NCBI RefSeq assembly: GCF_011683955.1
Contig: NZ_JAAQPI010000015.1
Location: 148,436 to 212,435 of the forward strand
Source: Pseudomaricurvus alkylphenolicus
GTDB taxonomy: Bacteria > Pseudomonadota > Gammaproteobacteria > Pseudomonadales > Cellvibrionaceae
DNA length: 64,000 nt
Direction of reading: 5' to 3'
The notes below the pieces were generated by a model, which was not told where the DNA came from, did no database searches, and saw only the letters and a list, made by a program, of their open reading frames with translations. Positions within the stretch are counted from its first letter, which is position 1; every line of letters starts with the position of its first letter. Made by a program: the position numbers and the translations under genes. Shown piece by piece: positions 18,200 through 25,856 of the stretch.

Positions 18200-19953
18200 G
18201 GCACTGCCTCCTCTTGCGCGATCACTTGCGCATTCACGGTAACACTGCGCCGAACAGCCCCGGCCACACGGTCGTCAGCCAACACATATTCTGCCCTGAA
18301 GTCTGTGGTGACTACGCCCAGCGCGTTAAGCATAGCGATGATGTTCTCCGCTCTTTCGCGGCCGAGTATACGGTTGTCTTCATCAGACCCCAGTGGATCA
18401 GTATGGCCCGTGATCACTATTTGCAGACGCTCACCATCGGCGCCAATCATTGCCTGGAGCTCAACAATATTAGCCGCCAGTTGCTTCAGTTTTTCACGAT
18501 CATCCGGGGAGGGCACTGCGACCCCAACTGAGTAGTCCAAAGTGACGGCATTAATACTCGTCATAAGAACTCTCATCGCCTGCTGCCGCGCTTCGATATC
18601 CTCCAGCCCTGCCACATCCAATGCCGACACCCCCAGCATGGCTAAAGGCATTGCCATCAGACGCTGATACCAGGCAGTGTCGCTCTGGCCACTGATCACC
18701 AGGCGGTCGCCCTGTAATCCGATTGATACGCCTGCCGGCGGCTGCAGCACCTCTTGTATCCGGCGCTGCAAAATGGGGGCGTCCAGGGCAAGATAAGCTT
18801 GCCAGTGAAAATTGACCTGATCCTCACCAAAATTATGCTGCTGCAACAGCAACTGTAGATCACTGGCCAGTGGGTCCCGCAGACCGGAAATTTCACCACG
18901 TCCGTTGCGCCAGCGAGCGGAGGTAACCAGAACACCGGGCTCTGCGGCCACAGAATTGACCAGATTGGCCCAGGCCTGTTGTTGCTGTTGGCGAGTATAA
19001 CTCCAGTAGGACAAGCCCAAGGCCAGTGCGGCCAGGGCTAAGGTCGCCCGCCAGGGGAAGCTGCGTGGTTTTTCCACCTGAGACTGGGAAGCCAGACAGG
19101 GCGCAAGCAGCTGTGGCAACTTTACCATCAGCTCCGCGTCGCCGTTGAACTGAGCGAACTCAACAGAGTATTGGGTGTGGCAGGCTTCCAGCACCTCACT
19201 CATCAGCTCCCGATAATCGGCGCTGACATTGCCCCGCACCGCCACCGCCAATACCGCGCCAGGCCCCTGCTCCAGCAGTACGTTTAATTCCCCCAGGCGC
19301 AGCGTACTGAGCCGATCCTCTTCAGAAGTGGTGAAAGAGTCGCTGATAAAATCCTGAATGGCAGTCAGCATACCAGACACCATGTCCGGCGCTTTGACGA
19401 TGGCATTGTCGGCCTGCAGGTGCTGCAATAACAGCCCCGTCTCACGGTGAATCAGGAATACCTGCTCCACCTGATAGACCATGGTGTTGAGCAACACGAT
19501 TTCGGAGTAGGACTTGCCTGTGCGCCAGGCGTCGAAACGCCATTTCAGCGCCCTGGGGGACATGCTCTGCTCCAGAGCCCGATTAAAGCTCTCCAGCATG
19601 CCGGTCAGGGTTTCTGCTATGGATTTGCGAATGGCAGGCCCCATGACCGGATAGAGGGCGTCAGCGAGAGTGGTGGGGTTTTGCCGGATGGACTGGGTGA
19701 GAGCGCCGTCGATGGTGCTGCCAAGAGCCCGGGCCACCGAATCGTCCCGGCCGGCGCGAATGGCAAGGGCTTCTGAAATAACGTCAGCAAGTTGGGCACT
19801 GTGCTGGTTGGGGTTGCGCAACAGATCCCTGAGCGCAAGCAGCTCCTGGTACTCTGCGCCCAGCAGAACCCTTCGCAGGGTCTCAAATTCCGCCGAATCG
19901 GAAGCACTTTCTCCGACTTCGGGGGGGTCGATCTCCGCAGCACCCCTACTCAA
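18196..19953 (-). CDS. Inner-membrane protein with OmpA-like periplasmic domain and possible roadblock/longin-like cytoplasmic domain
   Basis: 585 residues. The TTG start is supported by AAGGGGG six bases upstream; the next Met is at 104. Residues 1-140 are helical. Residues 150-285 read like a roadblock/longin fold (VEQVFLIHRETGLLLQHLQ, then GAVLAVAVRGNVSADYRELM). A single membrane segment is at 301-319. The periplasmic part ends in an OmpA-like peptidoglycan-binding domain (465-578: TLDYSVGVAVPS, then VITGHTDPLGSDEDNRILGR). Roadblock proteins such as MglB are partners and GAPs of MglA GTPases, so the coupled downstream GTPase fits. The roadblock call is inference and needs structure prediction; the OmpA call is firm. 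Confidence 0.8.
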   Translation of the reverse strand: MSRGAAEIDPPEVGESASDSAEFETLRRVLLGAEYQELLALRDLLRNPNQHSAQLADVISEALAIRAGRDDSVARALGSTIDGALTQSIRQNPTTLADALYPVMGPAIRKSIAETLTGMLESFNRALEQSMSPRALKWRFDAWRTGKSYSEIVLLNTMVYQVEQVFLIHRETGLLLQHLQADNAIVKAPDMVSGMLTAIQDFISDSFTTSEEDRLSTLRLGELNVLLEQGPGAVLAVAVRGNVSADYRELMSEVLEACHTQYSVEFAQFNGDAELMVKLPQLLAPCLASQSQVEKPRSFPWRATLALAALALGLSYWSYTRQQQQQAWANLVNSVAAEPGVLVTSARWRNGRGEISGLRDPLASDLQLLLQQHNFGEDQVNFHWQAYLALDAPILQRRIQEVLQPPAGVSIGLQGDRLVISGQSDTAWYQRLMAMPLAMLGVSALDVAGLEDIEARQQAMRVLMTSINAVTLDYSVGVAVPSPDDREKLKQLAANIVELQAMIGADGERLQIVITGHTDPLGSDEDNRILGRERAENIIAMLNALGVVTTDFRAEYVLADDRVAGAVRRSVTVNAQVIAQEEAVP

Positions 19954-19997
19954 GTTTACCCCCTTCCCTAGCGTGTTCCCTTCCCCGAGGCTAAGCG

Positions 19998-20555
19998 CTA
20001 GCTGCTTTGCGCTCCGGCAGCTTCGGTTTCGGAGAGCTGGTTGGCAATGCCACTCAGCAGGCTGGCAAGACTGGTGCGATCCGCTTTATCGCGGCTGAGT
20101 TTCTCCACCGCCTGGCGCAGGGCCTCAGTGAGTTCATCATGCAACTGCTGCTGTTGCTGCTTGACTTGATCAGCGTGGTTCAGCAATTGGTCCTGAAGGT
20201 CGTTATCTGTGGTCTGGCAGGCGGCTTCCAGCTGCGCGATGGAGCTCTCAATCGCCTGTAAATTCTCATTCACACCCTGGATCTCCGTTACCCGCTGCTG
20301 CTCCTCAGCGGCGAGGGACTCACACACCTGGTCGATACGGGCATTGATCTCTAGGGACATACTGTTCATTTCGTCCCGCAGCTGCTGGACCGAGCTGTTA
20401 ACCAGGGTCTCCAGTTCGGCGTGTTTTTGCTGATGCTGCCGGACTTGCTGCCCGAACAAGATATCCCGCACGGTTTCCAGCTCGGTAATCACCCCGTCTT
20501 CATTGCTGGCGGCAGTGGATTTGGTGCTTCGTTTGGTGGCTTTTCGGGTGGTCAC
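19998..20555 (-). CDS. Coiled-coil protein, first gene of the GTPase operon
   Basis: 185 residues, GTG start. The basic N-terminus (TTRKATKRSTKS) is followed by a long Gln/Glu-rich heptad region (about 20-165) with no membrane segment or signal peptide. I do not recognise a family. It lies 44 bp upstream of the OmpA-domain gene on the same strand. A scaffold or adaptor for the membrane protein or GTPase is possible but unproven. Confidence 0.75.
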   Translation of the reverse strand: MTTRKATKRSTKSTAASNEDGVITELETVRDILFGQQVRQHQQKHAELETLVNSSVQQLRDEMNSMSLEINARIDQVCESLAAEEQQRVTEIQGVNENLQAIESSIAQLEAACQTTDNDLQDQLLNHADQVKQQQQQLHDELTEALRQAVEKLSRDKADRTSLASLLSGIANQLSETEAAGAQSS

Positions 20556-20649
20556 GATGCAACGTCCGTTTGAGTTTTATAAAGAATTGGAATTCCCTTA
20601 TTCAACTATAGACCCGAAAGGACAATACTCCAGTTTCTGGCGCGAATGC

Positions 20650-22410
20650 CTACAGCTGGGACAACCACCACGCCTGTATCAGCACCAGCAGCAATAAAAG
20701 GGCGGAAATGGATTGCCAAACCAGCAGCGGATTGCGCTTTAGCAGTGGCGCGCTCTGGTGGTCCGCCAGCAGGCTGCTGTTGGGTGTGGTCAGGTCCGAG
20801 AGCAATTCCGACATGGCGCCGTAGCGCTCCCCAGGGGCCTCGGCGCAGGCTTTCTCCAGCGCCAGGTCCATCCACAGAGGCACGTCCTTGCGGGCGATTT
20901 GTGCCGACTTGTAATTCCAATCCTGATAGCGCTGGGGGTTGCGCTGCTGCTCCGCCGAGGTTTTGTAGGGCAATTTGCCCGTCAGCATCTCGTAGGCCAT
21001 CACACCAATAGAGAATATATCCGACGCGTGTGAGCCCTTGTCGCCGCGCAGGTATTCCGGTGCGATATAGTCTACGGATCCCACCGGCACCTCTTCCTCC
21101 AGGGGGGTACTGATCTCTTCAAGCCCATCCACCAGTACCGTACCAAAATCAATGATCACCGCTTTGTTTTGCGGAGTGATCAACACATTTTCGGGTTTGA
21201 GGTCCCGATGCACCATACCCATGCGCTGGAATACCCGCACGCCGCGGATAATGGACTCGACCATGGTCCGCACGGTGTCGAAGTCCGGGCTGGGGTTGTC
21301 GTGCATCCACTGGCGCAGACTGATGCCCGGAACATACTCACACAAGTGATATAAGAACGGCGACTCGTGGGGGCGCTCGTAGATTTTCATGACAAAGGGA
21401 CTGTTCAGGCGCCGGCCCACCCACTGTTCACGAATAAAGCCGTCCAGGTATTGGGCATCTTCAGCGAAATTATCCGAGGGCGCCTTGAGCACAAGCTCGC
21501 GACCGCTGTCCGCATCTTTAACAAGGTATAGATGACTGCGAGTGCCGCTGTGAATAATCCGCTGCACCTCAAAGCGATCTATGCGGTTGCCTTCGTCCAT
21601 CACCGGCGGAATCACCAATTGGGTCAGCTGCCGGTGCACTTCGTCCACATCCGCTGCCGGCAGGTTCTCCACCCGTAACAACAGACAGCTTAAATTGTCA
21701 TCGCTGCCATTGGCCAATGCCTGGTCCACAATGCGTGTGGCCAATTCTTCCAGATCACCACTGGCGGCAGACAGCAACTCCAGCGACTGCGCTGACGACA
21801 TCCACTCGTGCACGCCGTCGGTGGTCATCACCAGCAAGTCGCCGACTTCGACGGGCACCTGGTGGTAATCCACTTCAAGGTGGCTGTCCATACCGAGGGC
21901 GCGGGTCAAGAAACTCTTGCGGCCGTATTGTTGATGACAGTGATCGCGGGTGAGCTGTTCCAGTTCCTTGCCCCGAAGCCTGAAAATGCGACTGTCACCA
22001 ACGTGTATCAGATGAGCTGTGTTGGACTTTAACACCACACCGGAAAAGGTTGTGACCAGCCCATTGTGACGCAGATCACTCTGTTGACCGTGGTGAAACA
22101 ACCAACTGTTGAGTGAGGTCAGCACCCTTCCCGCTGACTTTTTAACACTCCAGCTATCGGGGGTGCTGTAGTAGTCCTCAATAAATTGAGTGACGCTGGT
22201 CTGGCTGGCCTGTTGCGCGTTTTCACTGCAGCTCACGCCATCAGCAACGCAGGCGACGATCCCCTTGTAGTTGACCACGCCCTGGCTGGCCGGCAGTTTT
22301 GCGGCGAAGGCATCTTCATTCTGTTGCTTGCTGCCCGCAGTGGTATAACCGCCAACGCTGACCGTCAGACCTTGCGTTTTTGCATCGGCAGACGACTGCT
22401 CGTCTGGCAT
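20650..22410 (-). CDS. PP2C phosphatase / Ser-Thr kinase fusion with C-terminal membrane anchor
   Basis: 586 residues from the ATG at 22410, chosen because GGGGGAG lies just upstream; in-frame starts at 22446 (ATG) and 22470 (TTG) are possible. The N-terminal PP2C domain (about 1-230) has KQQNEDAF, VADGVSC and TTDGVHEW. The kinase domain (about 260-540) has HRDLKPENVLI and IDFGTVLVDG. A hydrophobic segment (about 555-580) ends the protein, placing both enzymes in the cytoplasm. Bifunctional proteins of this kind accompany nitrate-assimilation genes in pseudomonads (the nasA/nirBD region), and here the nitrate transporter is directly upstream. Role probably in nitrogen control; targets unknown. 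Confidence 0.88.
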   Translation of the reverse strand: MPDEQSSADAKTQGLTVSVGGYTTAGSKQQNEDAFAAKLPASQGVVNYKGIVACVADGVSCSENAQQASQTSVTQFIEDYYSTPDSWSVKKSAGRVLTSLNSWLFHHGQQSDLRHNGLVTTFSGVVLKSNTAHLIHVGDSRIFRLRGKELEQLTRDHCHQQYGRKSFLTRALGMDSHLEVDYHQVPVEVGDLLVMTTDGVHEWMSSAQSLELLSAASGDLEELATRIVDQALANGSDDNLSCLLLRVENLPAADVDEVHRQLTQLVIPPVMDEGNRIDRFEVQRIIHSGTRSHLYLVKDADSGRELVLKAPSDNFAEDAQYLDGFIREQWVGRRLNSPFVMKIYERPHESPFLYHLCEYVPGISLRQWMHDNPSPDFDTVRTMVESIIRGVRVFQRMGMVHRDLKPENVLITPQNKAVIIDFGTVLVDGLEEISTPLEEEVPVGSVDYIAPEYLRGDKGSHASDIFSIGVMAYEMLTGKLPYKTSAEQQRNPQRYQDWNYKSAQIARKDVPLWMDLALEKACAEAPGERYGAMSELLSDLTTPNSSLLADHQSAPLLKRNPLLVWQSISALLLLLVLIQAWWLSQL

Positions 22411-22500
22411 GGTGCTCCCCCAGGAAAAGTTTTGAACCTGCCCCATATTCGATCTACCTAGTCTAATCAACTACCCATTGGAAACAAACCGTTAGGCATA

Positions 22501-22536
22501 AACACAAAAACGGCCGCCCCGAAGGACGACCGTTTT
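22501..22536 (-). terminator. Rho-independent terminator of the nitrate transporter gene
   Basis: On the minus strand AAAACGGTCGTCC, loop TTCG, then GGGCGGCCGTTTTT. The two imperfect positions become G-U pairs only in minus-strand RNA, and the U-run follows on that strand, so it terminates the gene ending at 22575. Confidence 0.85.
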
Positions 22537-22574
22537 CGTTATCTCTTGAGCTTGCATGTATCAGTCAAGGAATA

Positions 22575-24050
22575 TCAGGCCTTGGCGACGTCGATCAGCT
22601 CCACACTACCGTCTTCGTTGATCTCAGCAATCTGTCCGGAAGGCTCTTCCATAAACAGCAGAGTTACAAAACCGAGCACAGCGGTACCGGCAATCACATA
22701 GAAGAACGTACTGTAATCCACCAGCGACAGAACGGTCAGGTACACCACCGCACCGACGTTACCGTAAGCTCCTGTCATTCCTGCAATCTGACCGGTCATA
22801 CGACGCTTGATCAGAGGTACGGCGGCAAATACCGCGCCCTCACCGGACTGTACAAAGAATGAGCAAGCCATGGCAGCAACAACGGCGAGCCAGATCGGCC
22901 AGCTGCTATCGACCTGAGCCATCATAAAGTAACCTGCAGCAAGGCCAGCAGTCAGGATCAGCAGGGTCGGCTTGCGACCAAAGCGATCAGAGATCCAACC
23001 ACCACCTGGACGAGACATCAGGTTCATAAAGGCGTAGGCAGATGCCACCATACCCGCAACCACCGGGGTCAACTCAAAGGTCTCGGAGAAAAACAGAGGC
23101 AGCATGGAAACCACGGCCAGCTCTGAACCGAATGTGGCGAAGTAAAGAACGTTCAGTACAGCAACCTGCTTAAAGCTGTAACGGTGCAGCTCAGGTACGG
23201 GCTCCTTGAAGATGTGCTTGTTCACCTTCCACACGTGAGAAGCGTCGTAGAAATAAAACAGGGTCAGGCCAACATAAATCAGGGTCGCACTGGTCTCACT
23301 CAACAGGCTCACACCGGCGGGAGACAGCTTCCAGGTCAACAGGGCCAGGGCAGCGTACATGGGGATCTTCATCAGCAACAGGAAGAACAGGTCGCCAACG
23401 GAAGTGACTTCCATCGCACCCAGGGTTTTGGGGCGGTAGTAAGTAGATCCCTTCGGAGTATCAGTCACGTTGTTGTAGTAAATGAAACCAAAGATCAGGC
23501 TCATCACACCAGTGATGCCCATGGCATAACGCCAGCCGTCGTCACCACCGAAGAGGATAGCAACAGTGGGCAGGGTAAAGGCCGCCGCCGCGGAACCGAA
23601 GTTACCCCAGCCGCCGTAAATGCCTTCAGCGGTACCCAGCTCATTGTGCGGGAACCACTCGGACACCATACGGATACCGATCACAAAGCCGGCACCAATC
23701 AGGCCCAGAGCAAAACGGGCGATGGCGGCCTGCACAAAGTTGTCGGCCAGGGCAAACATAAAGCAGGGAATGGAACAGATGATCAGCAGCGCCGAGTACA
23801 CCAGGCGCGGACCGTATTTGTCGGTCAGCATGCCAATAACAACCCGGGCGGGAATGGCGATGGAGACGTTCAGCAACAGCAGCGTTTTAATCTCCTGGGT
23901 GGTCAGACCCAGAGAGCTTTTTACCGCCTGCAGCAGAGGTGCAAAGTTGAACCACACCATAAAGGTAATAAAGAAGGCCATCCAGCTTAGGTGCAGGATT
24001 TTCATCTTCCCCGTGAAGGAGAAGAGATTGAATTTTTCGGCGGAACTCAT
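22575..24050 (-). CDS. nasA: Nitrate/nitrite transporter, MFS (NarK/NasA type)
   Basis: 491 residues, about 12 membrane segments. Features of the nitrate/nitrite porter family include FMVWFNFAPLLQAVKSSLGL near the start, GFVIGIRMVSEWFPHNELG, AEGIYGGWGNFGSA and PGGGWISDRFGRK. A role in nitrate import for assimilation is likely, supported by the sigma-54 promoter upstream and the PP2C-kinase gene downstream, an arrangement known from Pseudomonas nas clusters. No nitrate or nitrite reductase gene is in the window. Confidence 0.9.
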   Translation of the reverse strand: MSSAEKFNLFSFTGKMKILHLSWMAFFITFMVWFNFAPLLQAVKSSLGLTTQEIKTLLLLNVSIAIPARVVIGMLTDKYGPRLVYSALLIICSIPCFMFALADNFVQAAIARFALGLIGAGFVIGIRMVSEWFPHNELGTAEGIYGGWGNFGSAAAAFTLPTVAILFGGDDGWRYAMGITGVMSLIFGFIYYNNVTDTPKGSTYYRPKTLGAMEVTSVGDLFFLLLMKIPMYAALALLTWKLSPAGVSLLSETSATLIYVGLTLFYFYDASHVWKVNKHIFKEPVPELHRYSFKQVAVLNVLYFATFGSELAVVSMLPLFFSETFELTPVVAGMVASAYAFMNLMSRPGGGWISDRFGRKPTLLILTAGLAAGYFMMAQVDSSWPIWLAVVAAMACSFFVQSGEGAVFAAVPLIKRRMTGQIAGMTGAYGNVGAVVYLTVLSLVDYSTFFYVIAGTAVLGFVTLLFMEEPSGQIAEINEDGSVELIDVAKA

Positions 24051-24098
24051 AGTGCCATATCCCCTGAGAGTTAATAGATCGAAGTTACCCTCACAAAA

Positions 24099-24114
24099 GC
24101 ACAGGTTATGCCAA
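24099..24114 (-). promoter_or_regulatory. Sigma-54 (RpoN) promoter of the nitrate transporter
   Basis: Reading the minus strand: TTGGCATAACCTGTGC followed by TTTTG. The invariant GG and GC are exactly 10 bp apart, and flanking bases agree with YTGGCAC-N5-TTGC. It ends about 48 bp before the nasA ATG, with transcription expected to start near 24087. Nitrogen-controlled transcription through NtrC is expected. Confidence 0.7.
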
Positions 24115-24164
24115 GTTAGTATTTTCTTTATTTATCAATAGGTTATGAATAACCCTAAAAAACC

Positions 24165-24181
24165 GCACCAATTTATGGCCC
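24165..24181. promoter_or_regulatory. NtrC-like enhancer candidate
   Basis: GCACCA-N5-TGGCCC resembles the NtrC site GCACCA-N5-TGGTGC, about 80 bp upstream of the expected nasA start. Two more GCACCA half-sites occur at 24199-24204 and 24275-24280. The rest of the 306-bp gap shows nothing further. Confidence 0.4.
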
Positions 24182-24356
24182 CATAATGAGGCGCTCACGC
24201 ACCAGAACGCACCCCAAAACCTCCCGAGAAGGTCTGTTTAGGCCAAACTGGAAGCTCATCGACGAGGCGGGAGTGCACCAATAGAGGACACTTCCCGGTA
24301 TCGAATCATATCGGGACGCAGGCAATAAGCCGCCGCGATATATTTCCAGCTGTGCT

Positions 24357-25751
24357 TCAGTTCAGTGGGGTGAGACTGACCAACAACGCGATGGCGACAG
24401 TCAGATAAATAAAGGGGATCAGTAGATAACCCATAACATCCCGCGCCTGAATTCTGACCCCAGCCCCCATAACCGGCAGAATGGTGAGAATAAAAAAGGG
24501 TTGCAGCAAGTTGGTCGAAGATTCGCCGTAAGCCACGCTCATGGCGATCCGCCCGATCAGTGCCTGTGTTTGCTCTGCAGGCATGCCAGAGGCAACGGCG
24601 GCTGCGGCTTCAACGAAAGCGGGGCCAATTACCGCCCATTCGCCGCCCGCGGAGGGAATGGCAAAGTTAACCACAGCTCCACACAACTGCGCCAACAGTG
24701 GCAGTGTTTGTTCTGTGGCATTGGCGGCCATCCATTCGGAAAACATCCCACCCAGACCCGAGTAGGTCATCATGCCCATAATGCCCGCGTAGAACGGATA
24801 CTGAAAAACGATGCCGGAAATATTGCCACAAGCTCTCTTCATAGCGATGACAAATCGCATGGGCGTAATGTGCAACGCCAGCCCCGCTGACAGAAAGATA
24901 AATATCATGATATTGAGATCGAGGCCCGCCCCCTTGACCCCAAAGTGGCGAATCACCACGATCAATGCGGCCAATGCCACCAGCATCTGCAAGACAGGCC
25001 CGTTGTTCAGAGTGTCTGACAAATTCTTGCCACCGGCCTTTAAACATTCGGCCTCTTCCCTGACTGACTCCGTCCGATGGTCAGACACCAACAAATCCTG
25101 TAGCGACTGCTCTTGCCCGGCTGCGGGTTTCATCAGCCACATAATCAAGGGGACACCGATGAAAAAAGCCACCAGGTACAGCAGGTTCAACAAGCCCCCC
25201 AGGGTGTGTGAAACCGGCAATGTGGACTGCATTGCTCCCATGGAAATCAGAAAATTCCCTTCGGTATTGAGCAACAGCGGTATTGAGCTGGACAGACCCG
25301 CGACCCAGGGCTGGCTGGAGATATAGACACAAGCAATCAGGAAAGGATAATCAACGCCCTTGACCCGAATCGCCAATTCCCGAGCAAGCACTGCCGTTAT
25401 CACCACCCAGCCCCAGCTGATTAACGTCAACAAGGCACCGACGATAACCACCACCAGATAAACCTTGCCAGGCGACCTGATCCAAAGCGCGACCCTGTCA
25501 ATCACCCTGGACACCACCGGCGTCAAGGCAATGGCATAGCCGCAGACCAGCATCAACACCATTTGCATGGAGAATTCCAGCAACACCCAAAAACCGCGAT
25601 ACCAGCCATCGAGCGTTCCGCCAAGTCCGCTGTCGGTAAAAGCTATGGATAGCAACGCCACCAGCACCGTGAGCAGAATCGCGAACACGAAGGGTTCAGG
25701 CATCCACCGCTGTAGCCGTTGAGAGAAGAATTTGCCTGCCGTTTGTAGCAT
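24357..25751 (-). CDS. atoE: Short-chain fatty acid transporter (AtoE family)
   Basis: 464 residues from the ATG at 25751 (AGGGAAAATAATAAG upstream); a TTG at 25802 would add 17. Roughly 10-12 membrane segments. The N-terminus LQRWMPEPFVFAILLT and the stretch FAIPSAGGEWAVIGPAF with YGESSTNLLQPFF are characteristic of AtoE. Moves short-chain carboxylates such as acetoacetate or butyrate across the inner membrane. Last gene of the hyuB-hyuA-TonB receptor-atoE series, so it probably imports an acid made from, or handled with, the operon's substrate. Confidence 0.88.
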   Translation of the reverse strand: MLQTAGKFFSQRLQRWMPEPFVFAILLTVLVALLSIAFTDSGLGGTLDGWYRGFWVLLEFSMQMVLMLVCGYAIALTPVVSRVIDRVALWIRSPGKVYLVVVIVGALLTLISWGWVVITAVLARELAIRVKGVDYPFLIACVYISSQPWVAGLSSSIPLLLNTEGNFLISMGAMQSTLPVSHTLGGLLNLLYLVAFFIGVPLIMWLMKPAAGQEQSLQDLLVSDHRTESVREEAECLKAGGKNLSDTLNNGPVLQMLVALAALIVVIRHFGVKGAGLDLNIMIFIFLSAGLALHITPMRFVIAMKRACGNISGIVFQYPFYAGIMGMMTYSGLGGMFSEWMAANATEQTLPLLAQLCGAVVNFAIPSAGGEWAVIGPAFVEAAAAVASGMPAEQTQALIGRIAMSVAYGESSTNLLQPFFILTILPVMGAGVRIQARDVMGYLLIPFIYLTVAIALLVSLTPLN

Positions 25752-25856
25752 CTTATTATTTTCCCTATTTATACCTGCCCTGATTGGAGCATTATGATCC
25801 AATGGATCTTCCTTGTTTACGGGCTAAGATGTCAATGGAGCAGCGGTGGATTGATA

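Noticed and set aside
23184..23990. 268-codon plus-strand frame opposite the nitrate transporter
   Set aside because: Its Gln/His/Gly-rich composition is that of an antisense frame of a membrane protein.
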